Of a stretch of 64,000 bases of DNA, positions 44,200 through 53,021 are shown one piece after another. Each line of letters begins with the position of its first letter. Positions within the stretch are counted from its first letter, which is position 1. Made by a program: the position numbers and the translations under genes. The stretch is from the NCBI RefSeq assembly GCF_007992715.1, contig NZ_BKAU01000001.1:2480001-2544000 (forward strand). The letters run 5' to 3'. The stretch comes from Chitinophaga cymbidii (GTDB lineage: Bacteria > Bacteroidota > Bacteroidia > Chitinophagales > Chitinophagaceae). Below the pieces are notes generated by a model. That model did no database searches. It was not told the DNA's origin and saw only the letters and a program-made list of their open reading frames with translations.

Positions 44200-45570
44200 G
44201 TGAAGTTATTTACCAAATTGACGCTTTTCATTACGCTCTCCAAAATGGCGATCGTGATATTGTTTGTATTGCTGCTGCCTTTACTGGTGGATCATGTTGC
44301 ATCGCGGTATAATGATTACTACCTGGGAGAGCAGAAAAAGAAAGTGCTGCATGTCATTCAGCAGAACGGCATCGATTTTTATCTGCAGGGGGAGGACAGC
44401 TATGGCAGCTATACCATGCTGAAGGAGGAATACATTTCACTGGAGCCGGTAGGAAAGATACAGATACCCGACACCATCGCCACGCTGCGCCGCATTGTGG
44501 AGGCGGACACGCTTACCTACCGGGTGCTGACGCATATTTTTTCCTACGGCAGCCACCGGTACATCCTGGAAGTAGGTAAAACGACCGAAACCATCGGCCA
44601 GTATAACCGACCGCTGCAGGCGGTAGCGCTGTATGTGCTGATCGGGCTGATCGTGATGACCATCCTGATCGATCTCATATTTACCCGTTTATTGCTGCGC
44701 CCGCTGGGGCAGATCATCAAAACGCAGCTGCTGAACAGAAAATTCCCTTTCAGGGAGCAAATTCCTCCCGTCAATACCACTACAACCGATTTCCGGTACC
44801 TGGACAGCTCGCTGACTGCCCTGATGGACCGGATCAAGACGGCATTCGAGAAGGAAAGAGAATTTACATCGAATGCATCTCATGAGCTGATGACGCCGAT
44901 CAGCATTCTGCAGCATAAAATGGAAAATATGCTGATGGACGGAGCGCTGGACGAGGAGATGCAGCACAGGATCACCGGCATGATGAAAACGCTGAACCGG
45001 CTGAAGAAGATCGTGCAGTCGCTGTTGCTCATTTCACGGATCGAGAACGACCAGTTCGCGCGTTCCGATACTTTTTCCATACACGCCCTGCTGACGGAGG
45101 TGATGGAGGAACTGGGGCACCGGCTGGAAGACCGGGAATTGCAGTTTTCCATGAATATTTCCCAAAAGGTTGTTTTACAGGGGTTAAATCACGACCTGAT
45201 CTTCCAGCTTTTTTATAACCTGGTCAACAATGCCATCCGCTATAATAAGCAGCAGGGAAAGATCGTTATCAGTGAGCGGAAGGCTGGTGACGGTGTTTAT
45301 GCGGTGCGGGTAACGGATACCGGCATTGGCATACCGGCGCAGGAGCTGGCGACCGTCTTCAACCGATTCAAAAAAGTGGAGAGAACGGAGCAGGAGGGAT
45401 ACGGGCTGGGACTTTCCATTGTTCAGGCCATTGCGGGCTACCATGGTATCAGCCTGGAAGTGGAATCCGTGCAGGGCAGGGGAACCACGTTCACTGTTTT
45501 GTTCCCTCCGGGCGTTTTAAGCCCCTCGCCGGGGAAGAATTTTAACATTTCTACAACAGGAAACGGATAA
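44200..45570 (+). CDS. Membrane sensor histidine kinase
   Basis: A 456-residue sensor kinase with a GTG start 2 bp after the regulator gene. Two membrane helices (about 12-35 and 143-168) enclose a periplasmic sensor of roughly 100 residues. HisKA has H228 in FTSNASHELMTPISIL. The ATPase includes NLVNNAIRYN, TGIGIPAQELATVFNRF and GYGLGLSIVQA. Its organisation is the standard two-helix transmembrane kinase and there is no receiver domain. The signal is unknown, but the gene order (barrel protein, regulator, kinase, repeat protein) suggests envelope monitoring. Confidence 0.94.
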   Translation: MKLFTKLTLFITLSKMAIVILFVLLLPLLVDHVASRYNDYYLGEQKKKVLHVIQQNGIDFYLQGEDSYGSYTMLKEEYISLEPVGKIQIPDTIATLRRIVEADTLTYRVLTHIFSYGSHRYILEVGKTTETIGQYNRPLQAVALYVLIGLIVMTILIDLIFTRLLLRPLGQIIKTQLLNRKFPFREQIPPVNTTTTDFRYLDSSLTALMDRIKTAFEKEREFTSNASHELMTPISILQHKMENMLMDGALDEEMQHRITGMMKTLNRLKKIVQSLLLISRIENDQFARSDTFSIHALLTEVMEELGHRLEDRELQFSMNISQKVVLQGLNHDLIFQLFYNLVNNAIRYNKQQGKIVISERKAGDGVYAVRVTDTGIGIPAQELATVFNRFKKVERTEQEGYGLGLSIVQAIAGYHGISLEVESVQGRGTTFTVLFPPGVLSPSPGKNFNISTTGNG

Positions 45571-45618
45571 ACTTTCCCCCTCATTTGTCGTCTTATATAT
45601 GTAACAACAGCGTATCGT

Positions 45619-46941
45619 ATGAGAATATTACATTCACTGCCTGCCGTACTGATCAGCTTAATGCTGACTACCGGCGTAAAGGCACAGGACGAAACGGGTT
45701 TGCCGGGCGATCACTTCAGCCTCGAAGGCGCGCTGGAGATGTTCAAAAAGGCCGGAAACCCCGGAGAATTTGAGAAAATGCTGAATACAAAGCAAAATGG
45801 TGTAAACAACCTCGACCTTAACGAAGACGGGGATATCGATTATATCCGCGTAGTCAATAAAAAAGACGGGAATGTGCAGCTTTTCGTGTTGCAGGCATTG
45901 GTATCGGCCTCAGAAAGCCAGGATATTGCGGTGATCGAGCTGGAAAAGACCGGTGAAGAGCATGCCGTGATACAGATCGTGGGGGATGAGGATATTTATG
46001 GCGTAGCAAGGATACTGGAGCCCTCCGCCGATGATGTGACCGCATTTAACGACGGTGTGATAACCGACAGGCCGCACGGGCCGAATGCCGCCTTTGCACC
46101 ATCCGGACTGGTGGTGAACGTGTGGTTCTGGCCGACGGTGCGTTTTGTGTTCGCACCGTACTATGAGTGCTGGGTATCTCCGTGGAGGTGGTATCATTAC
46201 CCTACCTGGTGGGACCCCTGGAGGCCGCTGTCGTGGCATGCGTACCATCCGATCTGTTACCGCTACCAGCCGTACTATGTGATCGTGCATACGCACCGCA
46301 TCTACCGCGCACCGCGTATGTACCGCCCGATGCGGGTATATGCGCCGAGCGTGTACCACCGGAACCGTGTGGTGGTGAACAATTACCGCACGAATTACCG
46401 GAACACGCCGTCCCGGCAGTTCGACAGCCGTACGGTGAACCGCACCACGCCGCCGCGTCAGCTGGATAACCGCAGTGTGAACCGCAGTACGCCTTCGCGC
46501 CAGTTTGACCGCAATACGCCTCAACGCCAGGTAAACCGTAGTTCCGCTACCATTACCGGCCCGCGCCGCGAGGTGAACAGGAGTTCGACTACTGTTACCG
46601 GTCCGCGCAGGGAATACAACCGGAACTCTTCAACGGTTACCAGGCCGCAACGCGAGGTCAACCGCAGCTCACGGACGATCAGTTCGCCGCAGCGCGAGGT
46701 CAACCGTAATTCGCGCACGATCAGTTCACCGCAACGGGAGGTCAACCGCAATTCGCGGACGATCAGCTCGCCGCAGCGCAATGTAAACCGCAGCTCCCGC
46801 ACGATCAGTTCACCTCAGCGTGAGATGAACCGCAGCTCCCGCACGATCAGTGCGCCGCAGCGCCAGATCAACCGCGCCCCGCGCTCTTCCGGCGCGCCGC
46901 AGCGGAGTGTGCCCCAGGGCAGAAGCGTGCGCAGAACATAA
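45619..46941 (+). CDS. Secreted protein with EF-hand-like loop and C-terminal Arg/Ser repeats
   Basis: A 440-residue secreted protein. The signal peptide ends near GVKAQ. An EF-hand-like acidic loop (NLDLNEDGDIDYIRV) lies near residue 65-80 in a small conserved-looking N-terminal domain (about 25-140). Next comes a stretch extremely rich in Tyr, Trp, His and Pro (WWDPWRPLSWHAYHPICYRY). The C-terminal third is made of 14-residue repeats such as NRNSRTISSPQREV, very basic and probably disordered. The domain set occurs in other Bacteroidota proteins of unknown function. A surface or extracellular-matrix role is plausible. A strong terminator follows its stop. Confidence 0.85.
   Translation: MRILHSLPAVLISLMLTTGVKAQDETGLPGDHFSLEGALEMFKKAGNPGEFEKMLNTKQNGVNNLDLNEDGDIDYIRVVNKKDGNVQLFVLQALVSASESQDIAVIELEKTGEEHAVIQIVGDEDIYGVARILEPSADDVTAFNDGVITDRPHGPNAAFAPSGLVVNVWFWPTVRFVFAPYYECWVSPWRWYHYPTWWDPWRPLSWHAYHPICYRYQPYYVIVHTHRIYRAPRMYRPMRVYAPSVYHRNRVVVNNYRTNYRNTPSRQFDSRTVNRTTPPRQLDNRSVNRSTPSRQFDRNTPQRQVNRSSATITGPRREVNRSSTTVTGPRREYNRNSSTVTRPQREVNRSSRTISSPQREVNRNSRTISSPQREVNRNSRTISSPQRNVNRSSRTISSPQREMNRSSRTISAPQRQINRAPRSSGAPQRSVPQGRSVRRT
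46534..46911 (+). repeat. 42-bp tandem coding repeats (about nine copies)
   Basis: Nine consecutive 42-bp units encode variants of the 14-residue unit NRSSRTISSPQREV. Those in the middle (about 46660-46830) are most alike, and those at both ends have diverged (NRSSATITGPRREV first, NRAPRSSGAPQRSV last). The array stays in frame, so copy-number change would alter protein length without frameshift. Confidence 0.9.
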
Positions 46942-46972
46942 GCAACTTACGTTGATTGTTAATATGAATAAC

Positions 46973-47006
46973 GGGAACACATCGTCTGGTGTTGTTCCCT
47001 TTTTTT
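46973..47006 (+). terminator. Rho-independent terminator
   Basis: GGGAACAC at 46973-46980 pairs with a 3' arm ending TTCCC at 46999, with a small bulge, followed by seven T's at 47000-47006. It lies 31 bp after the stop of the repeat-protein gene and directly before the Crp-type gene. Confidence 0.85.
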
Positions 47007-47021
47007 ATGCAAATTGCAGGC

Positions 47022-47606
47022 ATGCAATTGTTACTGGACGCCATCCGCCAGATACCGGGCGTCAACCCGGAAGATGTGCAGTTTCTTTTGGGAAAGGCTG
47101 CACGAAGAACGCTGACCGCCGGAGAAATATATATCCGGGAGGGCTCTTCTTCCCGGAAGCTCGCATTCATTGAGCAGGGCATCATCCGCACCAGCACCGT
47201 TAAACAAAACGGCGATGAAGTGACCATGCTGCTGCGCTGGGAAGGGCAGTTCGTGGCCTCGCATGACGCCATCATCCGGGAAAGGCCCGCGGAGTTCAGT
47301 TACAGCGCGCTGGAACCTGTTTCCATCCTGGAAATGGATTACGGTGAGCTGGAAAAGATCATGAACGAACACCCGCGTTACGAGCCCCTGCGCACATTTT
47401 TCCTGATGAAGATGCTGTCGGAATCCCTGGAGCGGGTAGAAACCTTCGTGCTGTATTCGCCGGAGGAACGCTACCGGAAGCTGGTGGAGGAAAAGCCGGA
47501 CATCGTCAACCGCGTGCCGGGGAAATTCATCGCCTCCATGCTTGGCATCACACCGGTATCCCTCAGCCGCATCCGCAAGCGCATTGTTGCCCGCGCAAAA
47601 CACTAA
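47022..47606 (+). CDS. Crp/Fnr-family transcriptional regulator
   Basis: A ~194-residue regulator. An N-terminal cNMP-type beta-roll (IYIREGSSSRKLAFIEQGII) is followed by a dimerisation helix (FFLMKMLSESLERVETFVLY). A short C-terminal helix-turn-helix (FIASMLGITPVSLSRIRKRI) completes it. The effector pocket lacks the usual cAMP-binding residues, as is common for Bacteroidota members, so the ligand is unknown. I placed the start at the ATG 47022. An ATG at 47007 directly abuts the T-tract of the upstream terminator. It is 48 bp upstream of the sterol-desaturase-type gene, a likely target. Confidence 0.88.
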   Translation: MQLLLDAIRQIPGVNPEDVQFLLGKAARRTLTAGEIYIREGSSSRKLAFIEQGIIRTSTVKQNGDEVTMLLRWEGQFVASHDAIIRERPAEFSYSALEPVSILEMDYGELEKIMNEHPRYEPLRTFFLMKMLSESLERVETFVLYSPEERYRKLVEEKPDIVNRVPGKFIASMLGITPVSLSRIRKRIVARAKH

Positions 47607-47654
47607 TTATCTTTTGTTAATCATTCCTGCCGGCTGCTCCATTTACTTTGTAAT

Positions 47655-48434
47655 ATGGAAAAAGCCACAGACATCCTTGCGCAGCTCTTCGGCATGTCCG
47701 CCCTGCGGTATTTCCTGATCGCGGGCATTCCTTTTGCGCTGTTTTATTTTCTCTTTCCGGCGCGGCTCCGCCGTTTCAAGATCCAGCAGCGGCTGGCGGG
47801 GAAGAAAGATTTCTTCCGTGAAATATGGTATTCCATGCAAACCACGCTGGTGCTCGGCCTCATCGGGTTTGCGGTGCTTTTTACGCCGTTGGGAGAGTAT
47901 ACGCGCGTGTACCGGAACATGCATGATTACCCCTTGTGGTATATTCCGGTCAGCGTTATTTTGAGCCTGATCATACACGACACCTACTTTTACTGGATGC
48001 ACCGCCTGCTGCATCATCCCCGGCTTTTCTCCCGGGCGCATCTTGTACATCACCGTTCTGTGAACCCTTCGCCCTGGGCGTCTTACTCTTTTCATCTGCT
48101 GGAAGCCATTGCGGAAGGAGCCGTATTGATCGTGATCGTGCTGATATTGCCGATGCATGGCGTTGCCGTGCTGTGGTTCACGACCGTGGCGTTCGCTATC
48201 AATGTATACGGGCATCTCGGGTACGAGATCGCGCCGAAATGGTTGCGGCATACGGTGCTGTTCGAGGTGCTGAACACCTCGGTGCATCATAACCTCCATC
48301 ATAGCAGGTTCAAAGGGAATTACGGGCTTTATTTCAGGGTGTGGGACCGGCTGATGGGCACGGAACATCCGGATTACGTGAAGGAATATGACCGCGTGCA
48401 GGCGCAGCGGTTTGGAAAGAGCCGGGCAAGCTGA
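47655..48434 (+). CDS. Sterol desaturase/fatty acid hydroxylase family membrane protein
   Basis: A 259-residue integral membrane enzyme with a di-iron centre. Histidine clusters are in order: HDTYFYWMHRLLHHPRLF, HLVHHRSVNPSPW, then SVHHNLHHSRFKGNYGLYF. Four or five membrane helices surround them (AGIPFALFYFLF, LVLGLIGFAVLF, VSVILSLIIH and others). The family hydroxylates or desaturates lipids using O2. The lipid here is not known. The reading frame ends inside a terminator loop (48432-48434), so no further gene follows on this strand. Confidence 0.92.
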   Translation: MEKATDILAQLFGMSALRYFLIAGIPFALFYFLFPARLRRFKIQQRLAGKKDFFREIWYSMQTTLVLGLIGFAVLFTPLGEYTRVYRNMHDYPLWYIPVSVILSLIIHDTYFYWMHRLLHHPRLFSRAHLVHHRSVNPSPWASYSFHLLEAIAEGAVLIVIVLILPMHGVAVLWFTTVAFAINVYGHLGYEIAPKWLRHTVLFEVLNTSVHHNLHHSRFKGNYGLYFRVWDRLMGTEHPDYVKEYDRVQAQRFGKSRAS

Positions 48435-48462
48435 AAGGGAGGCTTACCCGGCTGTGTTTTTT
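48420..48462 (+). terminator. Rho-independent terminator overlapping the gene end
   Basis: A 12-bp stem with a single mismatch pairs 48420-48431 (AGCCGGGCAAGC) with 48442-48453 (GCTTACCCGGCT), followed by a run of six T's. The 5' arm encodes the last residues of the desaturase-family protein and its stop codon lies in the loop. Confidence 0.9.
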
Positions 48463-50824
48463 AGAATTTCAGGCTCACGCTTGCCGCGATGTTGCGGGTT
48501 TTCTGCGCGAGGGTATTGGTGTTCCAGTATTCTTCATCCAGCAGGTTGTTGAATTTGAGGTTGAGTGCATACCGGGGATGATCGTAGAACAGGGATGCGT
48601 TCAGGAGGGTATAACCCGGAAGGGTAAACGTATTGCCCGTATCGAACCAGGAATCGCCTACATAGTTGCCGCCCGCACCAATGCCCAGCCCTTTGGCGGC
48701 GCCGCTCATCAGCTTGTAGCTGATCCAGAGGTTGCCGATGTGCTCAGGCGCCCAGGTGGCGGATTTGCCCACTAACGAGGAGCTGGACTTCGTGAATTTG
48801 TTTTCGTTATTACCATAACCCGCCACGATATTCAGGCCGGGAACGGGATTGGCGATCAGCTCCACTTCAAACCCCTTGCTGCGTTGCGTGCCGTCCTGCG
48901 TCACGAGCGCGGGGTTGTTAGGATTCAGGTAGGTGGAGTTTTCCACCTGTATGTCGTAGTAGCTGATGGTGCTGCTCAATTTTCCATCGAACAGATCCAG
49001 TTTCACACCACCTTCCACCTGGTTCGCGCGCTGCGGTTTCAGCGGCTCGGGATCGCCGCCGGCGGTTTGCACGGCGGGCGCGAGGTTCTGGAAGCCGTTC
49101 ATGTAATTAGCGAAGATGGCCACCTTGTCTTTCACCGGCTGGTACACGATGCCGAACTTGGGGGACAGGGTGGTCTGGTCATACGCGCCGGAAGTTTTGC
49201 CGGTGTTGGCGTTGTAGCTGCCTTCGTTCACGTTATGGTCCAGGCGGAGGCTCAGCATCACGAGCAGGTCGTCGGTAAAGTTGATCACATCAGACACATA
49301 GGCGCTGTAAATGTTCCGGATAGATTTGGTGGCCGTCCACGGCAGCTTCGCGCCCCATGCGTCCAGCGCGGTAACGTCGATGGTGGGCACGGTGCCTTTT
49401 ACATTTACCGTATCATAGTTGTACTGCGCGTAGGGCGTACGGTTCAGGCGGGAGTAGTCGCGGGAATAATCCAGCCCTATCACCATCCTGTTACGGAAGG
49501 GACCTATTTTGAAATCACCGTTGAAGTTCTGTTGGAATTGTGTGTTGCCGAATTTGTCCGGCATGAAGAATGATATCTGCCGGGCGAGCGTGGAATCCGT
49601 CAGCCAGCTGAATACGATGTACTGAAAGCGGTCGTAATACCCTTCAGATACCGCGTAGTTCGTGGAAGATGTCCATTTTTCGGATATTTTATAATCGGCA
49701 TGCGCAAAGAAGCTGTTGATGGTATTCTGGTCGTATACAGAATTGCCGATGATGTTGCGGCCGTGCGGCAGCGCCACTTCGGAGAAGCTTTTCGCCTGTA
49801 CGTTGGGACCGATCACCCAGCTCAGCGGCGGCGCGCTCCATTTCTGTCCCACTCTTTCATATTCGATGCTGAAGGTCAGGCGGTCGCTGGCTTTGTATAC
49901 GAGGCTGGGGGAGAAGGAATAGCTGCGCGCGTATCCGCGGTCCTGGAAGGAGTTCTCCGTCTGGAAGGAAGCGGTGGTACGCACCAGCACGGATCTTTCC
50001 GCGTTCACGGGCGCGTTGATGTCCGCCGTGATGCGGCTCAGCTCCCAGCTGCCGCCCGTGTAGGTCACTTCACCGCGGAAAGTTTCAAAAGGTTTTTTGG
50101 TGATGTAGTTCAGCACGCCGCCATACGAAGGCTTGAGGCTTCCGAACAGGGTAGCGGAGGGACCTTTGATGGCTTCCACCCGTTCGAGGTTCACGGGATC
50201 TTCGGGACCGATGGCGCCGGTGTTCAGTCCGTTCCGCACATTGGCGAAGGTGGAGAATCCGCGGGACATCACGCCCGATGATCCGCCGCCGGCTTTCATG
50301 GTCATTACGCCGGGGATGTTGCGGAAAGCGTCCGCCACGTCCGTAGTTACCTGTTCCTTGATGAGATCTTTGCCCACCACGGAGTACACCTGCGGGTTCT
50401 CGATATTTTTGATGGGCAGGCGGGCGATGCCGTCGGTTTCCTTATCGCCGAACTTGTTGTTGCGGCCGGTCACCACCACTTCCTGCAATTGCTGGTCGGA
50501 AATTTCCAGCTGCATGCTGATGCTGACGGTCCTGCCGCCTTCCACGGTCACCGGCTGTGACTTTGTGGTGTAGCCCACGAGGGACACCGCTATTTCATAA
50601 TTTCCCGCGGGAACGTTGCGCATGGTGAACATGCCATCCTCTCCTGTGAAAGCCACTTTCTTCGTGCCTTTCAGTACAACGGTCACATATCCGGCGGGCT
50701 GGTCGCCGGCGGTGGTGATCGTGCCTTTGATGACGCCCCTGTTTTCCTGGGCGGATATCGGGGAGATGGCGAGCAATAACAGGCAAATGGCTAGTAATGG
50801 TACTTTGTAGCAAATCCGGTGCAT
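48461..50824 (-). CDS. TonB-dependent siderophore-type receptor
   Basis: A 787-residue outer-membrane receptor. A signal peptide (MHRICYKVPLLAICLLLLAI) precedes a carboxypeptidase-regulatory-like domain (VIKGTITTAGDQPAGYVTVV). A TonB-box-like stretch (LQEVVVTGRNN) and the plug (TDVADAFRNIPGVMTMKAG, then NLERVEAIKGPSATLFGSLKPSYGGVLNYITKKP) follow, and then the barrel ending NIAASVSLKF. The plug motif MSRGFSTFANVRNGL is typical of FhuA/FpvA-type siderophore receptors, so iron-chelate uptake is likely. No siderophore synthesis or permease genes are adjacent. It is convergent with the desaturase-family gene. Confidence 0.94.
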   Translation of the reverse strand: MHRICYKVPLLAICLLLLAISPISAQENRGVIKGTITTAGDQPAGYVTVVLKGTKKVAFTGEDGMFTMRNVPAGNYEIAVSLVGYTTKSQPVTVEGGRTVSISMQLEISDQQLQEVVVTGRNNKFGDKETDGIARLPIKNIENPQVYSVVGKDLIKEQVTTDVADAFRNIPGVMTMKAGGGSSGVMSRGFSTFANVRNGLNTGAIGPEDPVNLERVEAIKGPSATLFGSLKPSYGGVLNYITKKPFETFRGEVTYTGGSWELSRITADINAPVNAERSVLVRTTASFQTENSFQDRGYARSYSFSPSLVYKASDRLTFSIEYERVGQKWSAPPLSWVIGPNVQAKSFSEVALPHGRNIIGNSVYDQNTINSFFAHADYKISEKWTSSTNYAVSEGYYDRFQYIVFSWLTDSTLARQISFFMPDKFGNTQFQQNFNGDFKIGPFRNRMVIGLDYSRDYSRLNRTPYAQYNYDTVNVKGTVPTIDVTALDAWGAKLPWTATKSIRNIYSAYVSDVINFTDDLLVMLSLRLDHNVNEGSYNANTGKTSGAYDQTTLSPKFGIVYQPVKDKVAIFANYMNGFQNLAPAVQTAGGDPEPLKPQRANQVEGGVKLDLFDGKLSSTISYYDIQVENSTYLNPNNPALVTQDGTQRSKGFEVELIANPVPGLNIVAGYGNNENKFTKSSSSLVGKSATWAPEHIGNLWISYKLMSGAAKGLGIGAGGNYVGDSWFDTGNTFTLPGYTLLNASLFYDHPRYALNLKFNNLLDEEYWNTNTLAQKTRNIAASVSLKF

Positions 50825-50937
50825 ATGTTGATTTTTTTTGGCTGCAAAGTTCCGGTGAGGCGGGGCGGTACGGTAATCTGATCGGGAATATTATTTACGC
50901 GATGGGGAATATGTGTGGCTGGATAAGATGTGCGGCG

Positions 50938-52932
50938 TTACGGCGCGAACTGTTCCATCTGGCGGATGGTGAAGATATCTTCGATGCGGCCCGTCATCCG
51001 GGAGCTGTCCTGCCGCCCCAGGTTACCGGGGTGCACGAGGCCATAGGGAAGGCTGGCTTCGCTGTCGCCGAGTTCCCCCTCCAGCCTTTCCCGCAAGCGG
51101 CGGAGCCTGCGCCTTTGCCTTTCCAGCACGCTGACCCCGGAATGCAGGCCGCTGATCTCGCGGCTGCGGCTGCGGGATTCACGTTCCAGCAGACGAAGCG
51201 CTTCGCGGAGGTCGTTCAGCGTTTCCCTGACGGTGGCCCTTTCCGGATCGCGGCGCCGCATTCTTCCGAGTTGGCGTCTTAGCCGCGCGATCTCTCTCCG
51301 CATGTCCCTTAACTGTGGTGCAAGATCTCTATCGCGTAATACTTCGTTGAGCCGTTCTATTTCAGTGGCGGCGGTGGCGAGATCGCGGTCGGCTTCCGCT
51401 ATTTCCCCGGTGATCCGGGCGGTTTCCAGCTCGTGCGCTTCCAATGCCGTGGCGTACCGTTCATTCAGGCGGCCTTCGTAGGTCGCTTCGATATTATTTT
51501 CATAGATCTCCGTGTTGTGCCGCAGTGCGCGCAGCCTTTGGGTGAGGCGCACCAGCGTTTCGAGGCTGGTGGTGGCGTTGGCATCCTGCAAGAGGGTACG
51601 CTGGCCATCGGTCAGGCGGTGCGATACAGCGGCGATGGCGTCGTTATTTTCCTCGCGCAGGTGTTCGATGAGCAGTTCGCGGCTGACGGACCTTCCGAAG
51701 CGGCGGGAGGCCCTGGCCAGGAAGCGTTCGTTGGCCGCGCTCAATCTTCCTTCCGCGCGCGCGTTGCCGGAGGGCAGCAGCTCGTCCACTGTGCTTGCCG
51801 GATGGGCCGTTGCGGAAACGCGGGTAACGTAAGTGATGGGGTAGATCTGTATGCCGCCTGCGTTATAGTATTGCTCGCCGAGGTTGGCCGTATGTTCCCG
51901 GCCGCCTCTTCCGGGGTTGGGCTGGCTGAAGAGGATGGCCCTGTGGTAATGGACGCCGTTCACTGCATCCGCAGGGGCAGCCCAGCGGGAGAAGATCACG
52001 CTGTGCGATCCGCCGCCGGAGGAGTTAGCATTGTAATACCAGAGCCAGTCGCCCGGTTGCAGTTCCCCAAAACGGGCGAACGGAAATGCATGCCGGCGGT
52101 GCACTCTTCTGCCTTCCGTGGGGTCTACGGCCCTTCTGCTTTCTTCGCTTTCCGCCGCATCTTCATGGCCGGTGTCCGCAGGAATAGGGCCGATGCCGCC
52201 GCTTTCATCCACGGGCAGATCGTCCGCAAATACACGGTCGCCCATAAAGGTCCCTTCCGCGCGGCCCGCGGGCAATACGATATTCCCCGCATGATCGAAG
52301 CTGCCCATGATGCCCCTGCCGAGTGAAGCGGGTGTTACGCCGGCGTAGTGATGCACGATGTGGACCCAGTGGAAGCACATCCTGGCATGTACGCGCTGTT
52401 CAAAGGAGCCGGGCCGGTAGGTACCGGTGGAGAGGATCAGCGCTGCCATGAGGAGGCGTTGCTGCGCGGTGGTGTGGTTCACTTCGTCGCCGTTGAAGAG
52501 CCGGTCGGGGATCTGGCCGGTGGAGAAGAAGTCCATCAGCAGGCGCCGCTGGTTGTCGGTGAACAGGGCTTGTAATTGCGCTTCATCCAGCGAGTCGCCG
52601 CTTTGCGAGCCGGGTGCGGTGTGGCTGTCCGGGGGCCAGCCTCTTTCGTTGAATACGTGGAGGATGGAGCGGAAGTGGGTGTTGAATTCTTCGGCGAAGA
52701 TGGTCCATTCATCGGGGGATGTGGTGGTGGCGGGTTGGCGTTGGATGATGGGGGTTGATGTTGATGTGGATGGAGTGGATGATGTTGGTGGAAGCGCTGG
52801 AGCGGATGCTGGTGCCGGCACTGGCGCTGGCGCGAAGAATTGATCGCGGCTGTTTTCCTGCGGCAGGAAGAACGGTGGTGCGGGGGCATTCCGGTGTGTG
52901 GGCGCGGTATTTTCTCTGACGGGTGTGGTCAT
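50938..52932 (-). CDS. Large orphan protein: Pro-rich N-terminus, possible Cys-His hydrolase core, coiled-coil tail
   Basis: A 664-residue protein without a signal peptide. Residues 1-72 are Pro/Ala/Ser/Thr-rich and include IIQRQPATTT, a motif seen in proteins loaded into extracellular contractile injection systems. A globular middle part has C186 in ARMCFHWVHIVHHYAG and, downstream, LQPGDWLWYYNANSSGGGSH with H310 followed by SVIFSRW. The order Cys then Gly-rich-His resembles NlpC/P60 or CHAP hydrolases, but similarity is slight. About 470-640 is a long Arg/Glu-rich coiled coil. No injection-system gene is in view. Function is unknown; a toxin or cargo role is a hypothesis. Confidence 0.8.
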   Translation of the reverse strand: MTTPVRENTAPTHRNAPAPPFFLPQENSRDQFFAPAPVPAPASAPALPPTSSTPSTSTSTPIIQRQPATTTSPDEWTIFAEEFNTHFRSILHVFNERGWPPDSHTAPGSQSGDSLDEAQLQALFTDNQRRLLMDFFSTGQIPDRLFNGDEVNHTTAQQRLLMAALILSTGTYRPGSFEQRVHARMCFHWVHIVHHYAGVTPASLGRGIMGSFDHAGNIVLPAGRAEGTFMGDRVFADDLPVDESGGIGPIPADTGHEDAAESEESRRAVDPTEGRRVHRRHAFPFARFGELQPGDWLWYYNANSSGGGSHSVIFSRWAAPADAVNGVHYHRAILFSQPNPGRGGREHTANLGEQYYNAGGIQIYPITYVTRVSATAHPASTVDELLPSGNARAEGRLSAANERFLARASRRFGRSVSRELLIEHLREENNDAIAAVSHRLTDGQRTLLQDANATTSLETLVRLTQRLRALRHNTEIYENNIEATYEGRLNERYATALEAHELETARITGEIAEADRDLATAATEIERLNEVLRDRDLAPQLRDMRREIARLRRQLGRMRRRDPERATVRETLNDLREALRLLERESRSRSREISGLHSGVSVLERQRRRLRRLRERLEGELGDSEASLPYGLVHPGNLGRQDSSRMTGRIEDIFTIRQMEQFAP

Positions 52933-53021
52933 GGGGTTATGATGGGGTGTTGGATAAATTTACGGAAAATTTCGGGTAAAAGGCGCAGTTGCCCTTCCAG
53001 TTCACCCATAAGCGGTGTACA

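Noticed and set aside
46521-46802. Repetitive protein-coding frame on the minus strand inside the repeat array
   Set aside because: It is the antisense shadow of the 42-bp coding repeats and has no start context or family.
46534-46911. CRISPR-like array
   Set aside because: Units are directly joined 42-bp coding repeats with no unique spacers.
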